Made by a program: the position numbers and the translations under genes | NCBI RefSeq assembly: GCF_042676145.1 | Contig: NZ_JBHTJW010000002.1 | Location: 1,488,001-1,552,000, forward strand | From: Methylophilus glucosoxydans | Lineage (GTDB): Bacteria; Pseudomonadota; Gammaproteobacteria; Burkholderiales; Methylophilaceae | Length of the DNA: 64,000 nucleotides | Direction of reading: 5' to 3' | Part shown: piece by piece, positions 1-9,017 of the stretch | How the letters are laid out: each line of letters opens with the position of its first letter | Numbering within the stretch: the first letter of the stretch is position 1 | Notes under the pieces: generated by a model | The model's database searches: none | Told to the model about the DNA's origin: nothing | Seen by the model: the letters and a program-made list of their open reading frames with translations, nothing else

Positions 1-51
1 AAGAGAAATTATTGTCTTTTAGACACAGTGTTGAAGAAAGTGGCCGCTTCC

Positions 52-999
52 ATGCGTGATGTGACTCCGGTTTATCGTTTGGGTCTGGATGTGGGCGGGA
101 CCAATCTGCGTTTAGGAGTGTTTTCTGATCTGCGCCTGATTGAAGAAACGCGTTTTGAGGCAAACTATTCTGCCATTTGCAAGCAGCACTCGCCAGCACA
201 GGCCTGGCAAAAGATTATTGCGGTTACGGCAGAAGCCATCCAGCCATTGCTTGAAAAATATCCGGCGATTCAGAGTATAGGCATTGGTTTTCCCGGCTTT
301 ATTGATCCGCACACGGGCATCCTGGCGCAATCGCCCAATTTACCGGGCTTGTTGAACGTGAATCTGGGCCACGATCTGGGTGCCCGGCTTGGTTTCAATA
401 TCCGGGTCGAGAACGATGCCAATGCTGCAGCCTTTGGGGAATTTAGCCTGCTTGGTCAGCCTGCTGGTGGCTTGCTTTATCTGGGCCTGGGCACCGGAGT
501 GGGTGCCGGCTTGGTCGTGAATGGTCATGTTTGGGCCGGGCAGCATGGTTATGCGCTCGAGGCTGGGCATATTATTGTCGAGCATCAAGGCCGCTTGTGT
601 GGCTGTGGTAACCACGGCTGCGTCGAGCAATATGCTTCTGCCACCGGCATCAGCAAAGGCTATGCCGAGTTGACTGGCCAGACAAGGAGTGCTTTGGAGA
701 TTGCGCTGGCTGCGGAGCAGGGCGATGAACATGCGCGCGCAGTCTACGCGGATGTTGGTCGCAAACTGGCGCAAATGCTGGCGAGTGTACTCAAGGTGGT
801 TGATGTTGGCACCGTTTTGATTGGCGGTGGCGTGGTTGCCGCATGGTCGCTGATGTCTGAGGCGTTTTATCAACGGCTAGAAGCTGACTTGATCCCGGTA
901 CTCAGAGGCAAGATCGTGGTTCATCTATCTCGTTCTGGCGATATTGCGGGCATGTTGGGTGCTGCCTTGCTGGCCGAGTCCACCACCCGCTCAGCATAA
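52..999 (+). CDS. ROK-family sugar kinase (glucokinase/fructokinase-like)
   Basis: Cytoplasmic sugar kinase of the ROK family, which phosphorylates hexoses or amino sugars with ATP. Seen: the N-terminal phosphate-binding motif GLDVGGTN near residue 11, the VENDANAAA sugar-site segment near residue 120, GTGVGAG, and the zinc motif CGCGNHGCVEQ near residue 183 that marks ROK kinases. ATG at 52 is chosen; an in-frame GTG at 28 would add eight residues but shows no ribosome binding site. The exact substrate cannot be read from sequence; in a RuMP methylotroph glucose or fructose phosphorylation is plausible. Its 3' end overlaps the end of convergent queG by 9 bp. Confidence 0.85.
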   Translation: MRDVTPVYRLGLDVGGTNLRLGVFSDLRLIEETRFEANYSAICKQHSPAQAWQKIIAVTAEAIQPLLEKYPAIQSIGIGFPGFIDPHTGILAQSPNLPGLLNVNLGHDLGARLGFNIRVENDANAAAFGEFSLLGQPAGGLLYLGLGTGVGAGLVVNGHVWAGQHGYALEAGHIIVEHQGRLCGCGNHGCVEQYASATGISKGYAELTGQTRSALEIALAAEQGDEHARAVYADVGRKLAQMLASVLKVVDVGTVLIGGGVVAAWSLMSEAFYQRLEADLIPVLRGKIVVHLSRSGDIAGMLGAALLAESTTRSA

Positions 1000-2103
1000 C
1001 CCTTCATGCGCGTGCGCCTGGTGTTGCGCCAGTGCCCAGGCTACATGCTCCCGCACCAAGGCATTTTCGTCTTGTGCCCGTGGCTTCAGTGCTGCAATCA
1101 CCGCCATCGACGTCGGCGCATTACCCAAGCCGACGGCAATATTGCGCAACCACTGCGTGTAGCCTATGCGGTAGATCGCGCTCCCCGCCATTTTTTGCTG
1201 AAATTCAGCTTCGGTCCAGCCAAAACAGGTCACCAGGCTCAAGCTGTCGAGTCCATGCCGTACCGCAAAGTCGGGCTCTGAGGTCTTGACGGCAAATTTG
1301 TTCCACGGGCAGGTTAGCTGGCAATCGTCACAGCCATACACCCGGTTGCCCATCAGTGGCCTTAACTCCTCGGGAATGCTGCCTTGATGTTCTATGGTGA
1401 GGTAAGAGATACAGCGGCGGGCGTCTAGTTCGTAAGGTGCAACGATGGCAGCGGTCGGGCAGACATCAATACACGCAGTGCAACTGCCACAATGTGCTGA
1501 GATGGGCGGGTCCACGGGTAGCGGCAGGTTGGTATAAATTTCCCCCAGAAAAAACCATGATCCCTGCTGGCGATTGAGTAGCAGCGTATGTTTGCCGCGC
1601 CAGCCCACACCCGCTTTGGTCGCCAGTGCTACCTCCATCACCGGCGCACTGTCGGCAAATACACGGTATTCAAAACTGCCAAAGGTCTCGGTGATGCGGG
1701 TACACAATTGCTGCAATTTTTGCCGCATCACTTTATGGTAATCGCGCCCCATGGCATAGCGGGCGACATAAGCCTGCTCAGGGCTCTCCAGCACCTGCCA
1801 GCCGTCGGCTGCATCTGCGGGCAAATAATTGAGGTTGACCGAGATCACGCGCAAGGTGCCAGGCACCAATTCTGCCGGACGGGTTCGCTTGGTCCCATGT
1901 TTTGCCATATAATCCATGTCGCCGTGGTATTGTTTGTCCAGCCACTTTAAAAATTCAGGCTCCGCGGCAGACAAGTCGGTATCGGTAATGCCGATATTGC
2001 CAAACCCCAGTTCTCGCGCCCAGCCCTTGATGGTCGCTGCCATTTGCGCAGCGACATGAACATCAGGCAGTTGAATCGGGACGGGATGTGATTGATGTGA
2101 CAT
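991..2103 (-). CDS. queG: Epoxyqueuosine reductase QueG
   Basis: Catalyses the last step of queuosine synthesis in tRNA, reducing epoxyqueuosine to queuosine with cobalamin and two [4Fe-4S] clusters. Seen: an N-terminal segment matching QueG (ELGF..GITDTDLS, then WLDKQYHGDMDYMAKHG), a first cluster motif CGSCTACIDVCP near residue 203 and a second CDDCQLTCPWN near residue 256, and a short HEAT-like C-terminus. The frame is open upstream to 2199, but the conserved region begins just after the ATG at 2103. That ATG overlaps the start codon of divergent tsaE by two bases. About 370 residues, normal for the family. Confidence 0.93.
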   Translation of the reverse strand: MSHQSHPVPIQLPDVHVAAQMAATIKGWARELGFGNIGITDTDLSAAEPEFLKWLDKQYHGDMDYMAKHGTKRTRPAELVPGTLRVISVNLNYLPADAADGWQVLESPEQAYVARYAMGRDYHKVMRQKLQQLCTRITETFGSFEYRVFADSAPVMEVALATKAGVGWRGKHTLLLNRQQGSWFFLGEIYTNLPLPVDPPISAHCGSCTACIDVCPTAAIVAPYELDARRCISYLTIEHQGSIPEELRPLMGNRVYGCDDCQLTCPWNKFAVKTSEPDFAVRHGLDSLSLVTCFGWTEAEFQQKMAGSAIYRIGYTQWLRNIAVGLGNAPTSMAVIAALKPRAQDENALVREHVAWALAQHQAHAHEGLC

Positions 2104-2560
2104 GACAGAAACGTATTCTACACAGATTTTAAAAGACGAAGCAGCGACCGTGCATGCCGCAAGCGTGCTGGCAAAGCAATTGCAGCCTGGGCAGGTCATT
2201 TACCTGCACGGTGATCTGGGGGCCGGTAAAACCACGCTGGTGCGCGGCATGCTGCATGCCTTGGGGCATGTCGGCAAAGTGAAAAGCCCCACTTATACGC
2301 TGGTGGAACCCTATATGCTGCCATTCGCCACGTGCTATCACTTTGATCTTTACCGCTTTCAGGATGCAGAGGAATGGGAAGCTGCCGGCTTCCGCGATTA
2401 TTTCAACCCTGCCAGTGTTTGCCTGGTCGAGTGGCCTGAGCGTGCAGCCGAGCTATTGCCTGTCGCAGACATCGAGATTCGCTTTGATATCCTGCCGCAC
2501 GGCCGTGTGCTGCACATCACTAGTCAGCAGGCGTTGGCCTTGGAAACACTATGCCAGTAA
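2102..2560 (+). CDS. tsaE: tRNA threonylcarbamoyladenosine biosynthesis ATPase TsaE
   Basis: ATPase subunit of the TsaB-TsaD-TsaE complex that makes N6-threonylcarbamoyladenosine at position 37 of ANN-decoding tRNAs. Seen: Walker A GDLGAGKTT at residues 37-45, KSPTYTLVEPY, the YHFDLYR motif and CLVEWPER, all diagnostic for TsaE; 152 residues, normal length. The ATG at 2102 overlaps the queG start on the other strand. The stop overlaps amiC by 10 bp, the conserved tsaE-amiC pairing of many proteobacteria, so the two are probably translated from one message. Confidence 0.95.
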   Translation: MTETYSTQILKDEAATVHAASVLAKQLQPGQVIYLHGDLGAGKTTLVRGMLHALGHVGKVKSPTYTLVEPYMLPFATCYHFDLYRFQDAEEWEAAGFRDYFNPASVCLVEWPERAAELLPVADIEIRFDILPHGRVLHITSQQALALETLCQ

Positions 2561-3876
2561 AGCGTAAGCATTGCCTGGGCTGGCTATTGCCAGTCCTGTT
2601 ATTCATTCTGAGTCAGGCCGCACATGCCGCTGAAGTCATCCTGGCCAATTTGCAGCAGCAAGGCGGTCAGGCACATGTCGAGCTTTTGCTCGACCAGCAA
2701 GTCAAATACCGTGTCTTCACGCTGGATAATCCATTCCGCGTGGTGATTGATATGGACGGTGTTGCCATCAGCCCGACCCTGAAAGCGCTCGCGCTGCAGT
2801 TGGATGCCCAACATCCTTACCTGTCTAAAATCCGCATTGCGCCGTTTACCGAGAAAACGGCGCGTATCGTCTTTGACATCAAATCTGATATCAAACCGCA
2901 GGTCACCGATATGAATGCGGGCAGCTCGCAACAACGCTTGGCCATCAGCATAGGCCCTGCGAGTGGTCCTGTCGAGTCAGCCATGGCGAGCCCGGTACTG
3001 ACACCTTCCCGGCAATTGCAAGAAGTGCCACGTCAAGACGACAAACCTGCTGAAAAAGCAGCCGAGCCCACACCAGACAATGCCAATCCAATGGTGGAAA
3101 AATCTGCCGAAAAACCGGCGGACAAAGTGGCCGACAAGCCAGTTGAAAAACCACTCAAACAGGCAAAACCTGGCCAAAAACTCATTACCATTGCCGTCGA
3201 TGCCGGTCACGGCGGTGAAGATCCTGGTGCACGCGGTTCCAATGGCAGCCACGAAAAAAACATTACTTTGGCCATTGCGCGCAAGCTCAAGCAACAGATC
3301 GATGCCGAAGAAAACATGCAAGCGATCCTGATCCGCGATGGCGATTATTTCGTGCCACTGGGAGACCGTGTCAAAAAAGCACGCGCGGCCAAGGCCGACT
3401 TGTTTATTTCCATCCATGCCGACTCGTTTGTGAACAGCACAGCCAAAGGGTCTTCTGTGTTTGCCCTGTCTGAGCGTGGCGCCACCAGTGCCGGCGCCCG
3501 CTACCTAGCGAAAAAGGAAAACGCGGTAGACTTGATTGGTGGTGTGGCGATTGATACCCGCGATATGGACCTGGCAAGAACCTTACTCGATTTGTCGCAA
3601 ACCGCCACTATTCACGACAGTATCCGCATGGGTAAAGCCGTGCTGGGCCGCATCGCTAAAATCAATACGCTCCATTCCAAGTATGTTGAACAAGCGGCGT
3701 TTGCGGTGCTTAAATCACCGGATATCCCTTCGATTCTGGTCGAGACGGCGTTTATCAGCAATCCTGAAGAAGAAGCCAGGTTGAATGATGATGCTTATCA
3801 GGATAAGTTGGTCAATGCGATTTTATCTGGCGTGAAGTCTTATATTGCGACCAATCCTTCCTTCGCTAAAAAATAA
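2551..3876 (+). CDS. amiC: N-acetylmuramoyl-L-alanine amidase, AmiC type
   Basis: Periplasmic zinc amidase that cleaves the septal peptidoglycan cross-wall during daughter-cell separation. Seen: a signal peptide ending near residue 26 (AAHA/AEV), an AMIN septum-targeting domain at about 28-125, a Lys/Pro/Ala/Glu-rich linker at about 135-205 with repeated EKPADK-like units, and an Amidase_3 catalytic domain from about 211 with the DAGHGGEDPG zinc motif, SIHADS, and VETAFISN near the end. The long low-complexity linker is typical of betaproteobacterial members. It is translationally coupled to tsaE by a 10-bp overlap. Confidence 0.93.
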   Translation: MPVKRKHCLGWLLPVLLFILSQAAHAAEVILANLQQQGGQAHVELLLDQQVKYRVFTLDNPFRVVIDMDGVAISPTLKALALQLDAQHPYLSKIRIAPFTEKTARIVFDIKSDIKPQVTDMNAGSSQQRLAISIGPASGPVESAMASPVLTPSRQLQEVPRQDDKPAEKAAEPTPDNANPMVEKSAEKPADKVADKPVEKPLKQAKPGQKLITIAVDAGHGGEDPGARGSNGSHEKNITLAIARKLKQQIDAEENMQAILIRDGDYFVPLGDRVKKARAAKADLFISIHADSFVNSTAKGSSVFALSERGATSAGARYLAKKENAVDLIGGVAIDTRDMDLARTLLDLSQTATIHDSIRMGKAVLGRIAKINTLHSKYVEQAAFAVLKSPDIPSILVETAFISNPEEEARLNDDAYQDKLVNAILSGVKSYIATNPSFAKK

Positions 3877-3938
3877 GTGTTATTTATTTGATTCAAAAGT
3901 CATTCGATGATTGGACTTATTTTTGCCTACATGCGAAA

Positions 3939-3958
3939 AGGACGCCGTAAGCGTTCTT
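3939..3958 (-). terminator. Weak terminator-like hairpin after the SUV3-like helicase gene
   Basis: Read on the minus strand, an imperfect GC-containing stem (gaacgc pairing with gcgtcc) is followed by TTTT, just downstream of the helicase stop. The stem is short and imperfect, so this is tentative. Confidence 0.35.
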
Positions 3959-3971
3959 GGTAGAAGTGCTA

Positions 3972-5495
3972 TTAAAAGTATTGCCCTAATTCTGCTTCTC
4001 TTTGCGTCTTGCCATAGCCCGCCTGAACTCTCAACGCCCGACCAATAAAACCATTGAGCTTTTTCCTGGCGTCATCAATCAATGCGCTATCCACAAAGAT
4101 GCGTGGATATTGATATGATAACCAGCTATACAAGCTCAAATGCTGGCATATGAGTTCAGCCTGCTCCAGATATTGCGCCTGTTGGCCATTCAGCCATTCT
4201 GGCATTTGCGGCAATGACCTGGCTTGTTGCGTAGCGACGGCTTGCACGCATTGCAAAAAATAGTCCCGTGCAATCGGCACCTGGATCGCGAGCGGGGCGC
4301 ACATCAAGCGGTATTTGTCCCGCATGGAGAGTTGCGGTGCGGTTTGGTCTATCAGCATGGCTTGCTGGTGTTGCAGGCTTGTCACTTGCCACTGCAAGAC
4401 ATGCTGGCCGGGTGACCTGGCATATTGCTTGTGCAGGTACTCCATGCATTCGGCCAGTCGCCAGGTAGGGATGTGTAAACTCAGCGCTTCAATATCCCCA
4501 TCACCAACCGCAATCGGCAAGGCAAATGGTGGCACCGTGTCATCGGCGTCTAACATGGCCTGCAAATGCCATTGTTCGTCGTCTTCCAGGACGGTGACAT
4601 AGCCCGTGTCATACAGGCCATGGCGTCCGGCCCGACCGGCAATCTGGCGCATTTCGGTGGCGTTGAGCGGCCGTGAGGCGATGCCGTCAAATTTGTGGAT
4701 ATTGGCAAAAATCACGCGGCGAATCGGCAGGTTGAGCCCCATGCCTATGGCATCTGTGGCGACCAGGATGTGCGCCTCGCCGCTGGCAAAACGCGCAGAC
4801 TCGACGCGGCGGACTTCAGGCGAGAGGGCGCCATAGATGGTGGCGACAGACAGCCCCCATTGGCGGATACGCGCAGCCAGTGTCAGCACATCTTTGCGGC
4901 TAAAGGCGATGATGGCATCACCGGTTTGCAGGGCTTTGCGTAGTTTGGCGGCGTGGTAGCGTGCACCGCAAATACTATGTTCTTCGATCAGCAACGGTGT
5001 CATGCGCTGTAAATGAGTGAGAGTGTAGGGCTCGTTGAGCGCATCTAGCACCCGGGTACAGCTGATGGTGACGCTGTTGGCCCCGCAGATAAATACTTGT
5101 TTTGCCGGGACCCCGACCAGTGCCGCCGTCCATGCACTGCCACGGTCCGGGTCCATGAGCATCTGGATTTCATCAATGACTGCGACATCTACGGCGTGGT
5201 CTGGCCGCAGCATTTCGATGGTGGAGGCGGTGTGTCTGGCACCGGGTACCATGACACGTTCTTCGCCAGTCACCAGATTGCAAGGGACGCCGGCCTGCAT
5301 CAGCCGGTCGCGGACCTCCATTGCCAGCAGACGTAATGGTGAGAGATAAACACCAGACTCAGCCTGGCGCAGGGTTTCGAGTGCCTGATAGGTTTTGCCG
5401 GAGTTGGTGGGCCCGACATAAAAATGATGTTGGCGATCCAGCTGGCGGGCGAGGGCAAAGCGAGATAAATACGCCTGAAATTCTTGTGAGAACAT
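3972..5495 (-). CDS. SUV3-like superfamily 2 RNA helicase
   Basis: ATP-dependent helicase resembling the mitochondrial degradosome helicase SUV3. Seen: motif I GPTNSGKT at residues 28-35, the SUV3-type DEIQ box (motif II) at 108-111 instead of DEAD, motif V/VI segments ATDAIGMGLNLP and QIAGRAGRHG near residue 285, and an all-helical C-terminus as in SUV3. Length 507. It is divergent from mutL with only 34 bp between starts, so the promoters must be very compact. Known family members unwind RNA or RNA-DNA duplexes; a role in RNA turnover here is inference, since no nuclease partner is adjacent. Confidence 0.8.
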   Translation of the reverse strand: MFSQEFQAYLSRFALARQLDRQHHFYVGPTNSGKTYQALETLRQAESGVYLSPLRLLAMEVRDRLMQAGVPCNLVTGEERVMVPGARHTASTIEMLRPDHAVDVAVIDEIQMLMDPDRGSAWTAALVGVPAKQVFICGANSVTISCTRVLDALNEPYTLTHLQRMTPLLIEEHSICGARYHAAKLRKALQTGDAIIAFSRKDVLTLAARIRQWGLSVATIYGALSPEVRRVESARFASGEAHILVATDAIGMGLNLPIRRVIFANIHKFDGIASRPLNATEMRQIAGRAGRHGLYDTGYVTVLEDDEQWHLQAMLDADDTVPPFALPIAVGDGDIEALSLHIPTWRLAECMEYLHKQYARSPGQHVLQWQVTSLQHQQAMLIDQTAPQLSMRDKYRLMCAPLAIQVPIARDYFLQCVQAVATQQARSLPQMPEWLNGQQAQYLEQAELICQHLSLYSWLSYQYPRIFVDSALIDDARKKLNGFIGRALRVQAGYGKTQREAELGQYF

Positions 5496-5529
5496 ACAGT
5501 CATTCTACCAAACGGTTTAAAATGCCAAG

Positions 5530-7419
5530 ATGCAAATTAAACTTCTCCCCGATCAACTGATTTCTCAAATTGCCGCCGGTGAGGTGGTTGAGCGCCCAGC
5601 CTCCGCCCTGAAAGAGCTGCTTGAAAACAGTGTGGATGCTGGAAGCACGCAGATTCAGGTGGCCTTGCAACAAGGCGGTATCAAGCTGCTGAAAGTCACC
5701 GACAATGGTCACGGGATTGCCAAGGATGAATTGGCCCTGGCGCTGACACGGCATGCCACCAGCAAGATTGAGAGTCTTGAAGATCTCGAACAAGTTGGCA
5801 GCCTGGGCTTCAGGGGCGAGGCATTGGCCAGTATCGCCTCTATCTCGCGTACTGTGCTAACCAGCCGTCAGCAAAGCGCCAGTCATGCCTGGCAAATCGC
5901 CGCAGAAGGCACGCAAGCGCCGCAGCTGAGCCCGGCCGCACTGGATGCAGGCACTATTGTTGAGGTACATGATTTGTATTTTAATACCCCGGCGCGGCGC
6001 AAATTTCTCAAAACCGAAAATACCGAGTTTGGTCATTGTGAAGATGCCTTTACGCGCGTCGCCCTGTCGCGTCCGAATATCGGTTTTTTGTTGCAGCACA
6101 ATGGCAAAGCCATTAGCCGCTTGGCGGCCAATACCCCGCAGCAACGCATCACTGATGTGTTAGGGAGCGAATTTGCTGCACAAAGTCTCTGGATAGAAGA
6201 GGATAGCGGTGGCTTGCGCCTATGGGGGATGACCGCTTCGCCCACTTACCAGCGCCACAGCCGCGATAGCCAATATGTGTTTGTGAATGGCCGGTTTGTG
6301 CGCGACAAGCTGATTGCACACGCCATCAAGCAAGCCTATCAGGATGTGTTGCACGGCGATAAACATCCCGCTTTTGTGCTGTTTCTTGAGCTGGATCCCT
6401 CCCTGGTCGATGTCAACGTGCATCCCGCCAAAACCGAAGTTCGCTTCCGCGAATCGCAAGCGGTACATCGTTTTATTTTTCATAGCCTGCACAAGGCCCT
6501 GGGCAAAACATCTGCCGAGATACAAGCCAGTCAGCCTGTGCAAGCGCCGTTTAATCCCTTCCGCCCAGGCACGGATGCCTCTGTGTTTAGCATGCCACGC
6601 GAACAAGTGGAAATGCCACTGCACAATCGCCCGGCCTTTGGCGGCAGCTACCCCACCAATATCAGCAACGGGGGTGACATGGCGCAGCAGTTTTATGGTC
6701 AACTCTACGGCGACTTAAAACCGGCCGCGATGGATCAAGCGACCATCCTTGAAAGTAATTCTTTAGAGGTTTTTGCCTCGGTGGTGGCCTTGGATCAGCC
6801 GATACAACCCACGCCAGATCTGCCGCAACAATACCCGTTGGGTTTTGCGCTAGGGCAGTTGCATGGGATTTATATCCTTGCCCAAAACGCCCAAGGCATG
6901 GTGGTGGTCGATATGCACGCCGCGCATGAGCGCATCATGTACGAGCGCCTGAAAAATGCCCTGAGCGAGCAAGCCATCGCAACTCAGCCGTTGCTGATCC
7001 CCATCAGTTTTTATGCCGAAAAAGTTGAAGTTGCCACGCTGCAATCCTTGCAAGGCAGCGACACATTACAGCAACTGGGCTTTGAGTTGGCTACCTTGTC
7101 ACCCACCACAATTGCCATTCGTGCCATCCCCACCATGCTGCAAGATGCCGATGCCGTCGCGTTGGCCCGTGCTGTATTATGCGACTTACACGAATATGGC
7201 GCCAGCCGCGTGCTGTTAGAACGCCAAAACGAAGTACTGGGTACCATGGCCTGCCACGCTGCCGTTCGTGCTAACCGGCAACTGACCATTACTGAAATGA
7301 ACGCCTTGTTGCGTGATATGGAAGCGACTGAAAGAAGCGGGCAGTGCAATCACGGCAGACCTACTTGGTTTCAGGTGAGTTTGGCCGATTTGGACAAGAT
7401 GTTTATGCGGGGGCAGTAG
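5530..7419 (+). CDS. mutL: DNA mismatch repair protein MutL (endonuclease type)
   Basis: Mismatch-repair ATPase that links MutS recognition to strand incision. Seen: GHKL ATPase motifs ELLENSVDAG, DNGHGI and FRGEALASI in the first 100 residues, the transducer-domain VDVNVHPAKTEVRF near residue 300, a variable linker, and a C-terminal dimerisation domain. The C-terminus carries DMHAAHERIMYE (6910-6945), a form of the DQHA(X)2E(X)4E metal motif with Gln replaced by Met, plus ACHAAVRA and CNHGRP (7345-7362), so it is probably a nicking MutL rather than a MutH-dependent one. 629 residues. Confidence 0.96.
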   Translation: MQIKLLPDQLISQIAAGEVVERPASALKELLENSVDAGSTQIQVALQQGGIKLLKVTDNGHGIAKDELALALTRHATSKIESLEDLEQVGSLGFRGEALASIASISRTVLTSRQQSASHAWQIAAEGTQAPQLSPAALDAGTIVEVHDLYFNTPARRKFLKTENTEFGHCEDAFTRVALSRPNIGFLLQHNGKAISRLAANTPQQRITDVLGSEFAAQSLWIEEDSGGLRLWGMTASPTYQRHSRDSQYVFVNGRFVRDKLIAHAIKQAYQDVLHGDKHPAFVLFLELDPSLVDVNVHPAKTEVRFRESQAVHRFIFHSLHKALGKTSAEIQASQPVQAPFNPFRPGTDASVFSMPREQVEMPLHNRPAFGGSYPTNISNGGDMAQQFYGQLYGDLKPAAMDQATILESNSLEVFASVVALDQPIQPTPDLPQQYPLGFALGQLHGIYILAQNAQGMVVVDMHAAHERIMYERLKNALSEQAIATQPLLIPISFYAEKVEVATLQSLQGSDTLQQLGFELATLSPTTIAIRAIPTMLQDADAVALARAVLCDLHEYGASRVLLERQNEVLGTMACHAAVRANRQLTITEMNALLRDMEATERSGQCNHGRPTWFQVSLADLDKMFMRGQ

Positions 7420-7452
7420 CCGTCTAGCCCCGATTTTAAAAGCGTGTGCGTC

Positions 7453-8619
7453 TTACTCGTCAAAATCTAGCGTAAATTGCTCTGAATCCGTCTGGTCTAC
7501 ACGATCAGCACGCAGCAGACCGCTGACTTTAACGCCTAACAATCGTATTTTCTTATCTAAATCTATCCTTTTCAGGCATTTTCCAGCAAAAAGCCGTAAC
7601 GATTTCGCATCGCTGATCGCTGTGGACAAGGTGAGGTCACGCGTGACCGTTTTGAAGTCCTCAAAACGCAGCTTGATCCCGACCTTGCAGCAGGTATAGC
7701 CTTTCTTCTGCAGATCGTTGGCGACACGTTCACATAAGCGGGTAAATGCCTCGCTCAGCGCTGGTTTGTCTCTCACCGGATGCAAGTTACGTTCGAAAGT
7801 GGTCTCCCTGCTCATGGAGACCGGGACGCTTTCTGTCACGACCGGTCTGTCGTCCTGCCCGCGGGAAACACGGTATAACCACCTGCCATAGCGATTGCCA
7901 AAATGTTGAACAAGCCAGGCTTCGCTCATAGCTGCGATTTGGCCTATGGTCTTAATCTGCAACGATTCGAGTTTTGCACTGGCTTTGGGACCAATGCCAT
8001 TGATCTTTTTTGCCGCCATCGGCCAGATGCGGCTGGGGACATCTGACATCGTGATGACCGTGATGCCATCTGGCTTTTGCATTTCAGAGCATAACTTTGC
8101 CAATAGTTTATTGGGGGCGATCCCGACAGAACAGGTCAGGCCGGTGGCAGCGAATACGGCCGATTTCAGCTGTTGTGCAATCTCTGTAGCATCCCCTGGC
8201 AGGCTTGAAACATCGGCGTAGACCTCGTCAATCCCGATATTCTCCACCTGCGGGCTGATGCTGCGAATCGCTGCTTTGAACAACTGCGAGTAATGGCGAT
8301 AGAGTTCGAAGTTGACCGGTAGCAAGACCGCATCGGGCGCGAGTTTGGCTGCCTGCATGGTGGGCATGGCCGAGTTCAAGCCTAGCGCCCGCGCTTCGTA
8401 GGTGGCTGTGGTCAACACGCCGCGCCCTGCGTAATCACGCAAGCGCGAGAATTCGCGTGTGCCATCTTCTCTGATCCTCGGCACATGTGAGGAGCCACCG
8501 GCCACCACCATGGGCAAGCCTTTCAACTCCGGGTAGCGTGACAATTCGCAAGATGCGAAAAAAGCATCCATATCAATATGTGCGATGCGTCTTAGCTCTT
8601 GGTCTGACATGTCCGGCAC
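7453..8619 (-). CDS. dinB: DNA polymerase IV (Y family)
   Basis: Error-prone translesion polymerase. Seen: palm motif HIDMDAFFASCE near residue 13, YEARALGLNSAMP, the second catalytic motif (IDEVYADVS) and SVGIAPNKLLAKLCS, then a helix-hairpin-helix thumb (INGIGPKASAKL) and little-finger domain. An insertion of about 20 residues (HVPRIREDGTREFSRLRDYAG) sits before the YEAR motif; I recall this in betaproteobacterial Pol IV proteins. 388 residues. It is convergent with mutL, leaving 33 bp. No clear LexA box was recognised upstream. Confidence 0.93.
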   Translation of the reverse strand: MPDMSDQELRRIAHIDMDAFFASCELSRYPELKGLPMVVAGGSSHVPRIREDGTREFSRLRDYAGRGVLTTATYEARALGLNSAMPTMQAAKLAPDAVLLPVNFELYRHYSQLFKAAIRSISPQVENIGIDEVYADVSSLPGDATEIAQQLKSAVFAATGLTCSVGIAPNKLLAKLCSEMQKPDGITVITMSDVPSRIWPMAAKKINGIGPKASAKLESLQIKTIGQIAAMSEAWLVQHFGNRYGRWLYRVSRGQDDRPVVTESVPVSMSRETTFERNLHPVRDKPALSEAFTRLCERVANDLQKKGYTCCKVGIKLRFEDFKTVTRDLTLSTAISDAKSLRLFAGKCLKRIDLDKKIRLLGVKVSGLLRADRVDQTDSEQFTLDFDE

Positions 8620-8976
8620 TCACTAATTGATCAGCAGATTAACAATCAGAAATTTACGCATAAAATGAAGTATCAAGGATGGCAGCCAAAGAGATAGAGG
8701 AGCTTGCAAAGCCGGATTATCCCACGATAGTACTTAAAAACAATTCTTGTCCAAGAGTGCTTTTTTAAACGGCCTCTACAATCACCATTGCTTTATCCGC
8801 TATGAAAACCGCCGTAGTAATAGCCCACTTGGGCGGCATATTCGTTCCGTTTCCCGGTAATGATTGTGTTGCATGCGTTTTTTCAACAGCGATGTACTGA
8901 TTGATTAATACCGCGGTTGGATCATATAGTTTAAATCGCTTTAAGCAGTGCGGTAGCGGATATTGCGGTAGGCGCA
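8620..8976. other. Intergenic stretch with possible gene remnants
   Basis: About 360 bp between dinB and the terminator of the SnoaL-like gene, with no convincing complete gene. Protein-like fragments occur: a 29-codon frame at 8679-8768 (begins MAAKEIEELAKPDYP) behind an AGG, a 32-codon frame from ATG 8802 (begins MKTAVVIAHLGG), and a 70-codon minus-strand frame at 8765-8977 that starts with TTG and has no ribosome binding site. None is supported enough to call as a gene; they may be remnants or chance. Confidence 0.4.
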
Positions 8977-9005
8977 AAAAAGGCCTATCTTGGATAGGCC
9001 TTTTT
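8977..9005 (-). terminator. Intrinsic terminator of the SnoaL-like gene
   Basis: Perfect 12-bp stem (aaaaaggcctat / ataggccttttt) with the 5-nt loop cttgg. Followed by a U-rich tract on the minus strand, directly after the stop of the SnoaL-like gene; symmetric, so it could also work on the plus strand. Confidence 0.85.
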
Positions 9006-9017
9006 AATCGGTGAAAG

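Noticed and set aside
8765..8977. 70-codon minus-strand frame
   Set aside because: Starts with TTG directly downstream of a terminator and has no ribosome binding site; kept only as part of the gap description.
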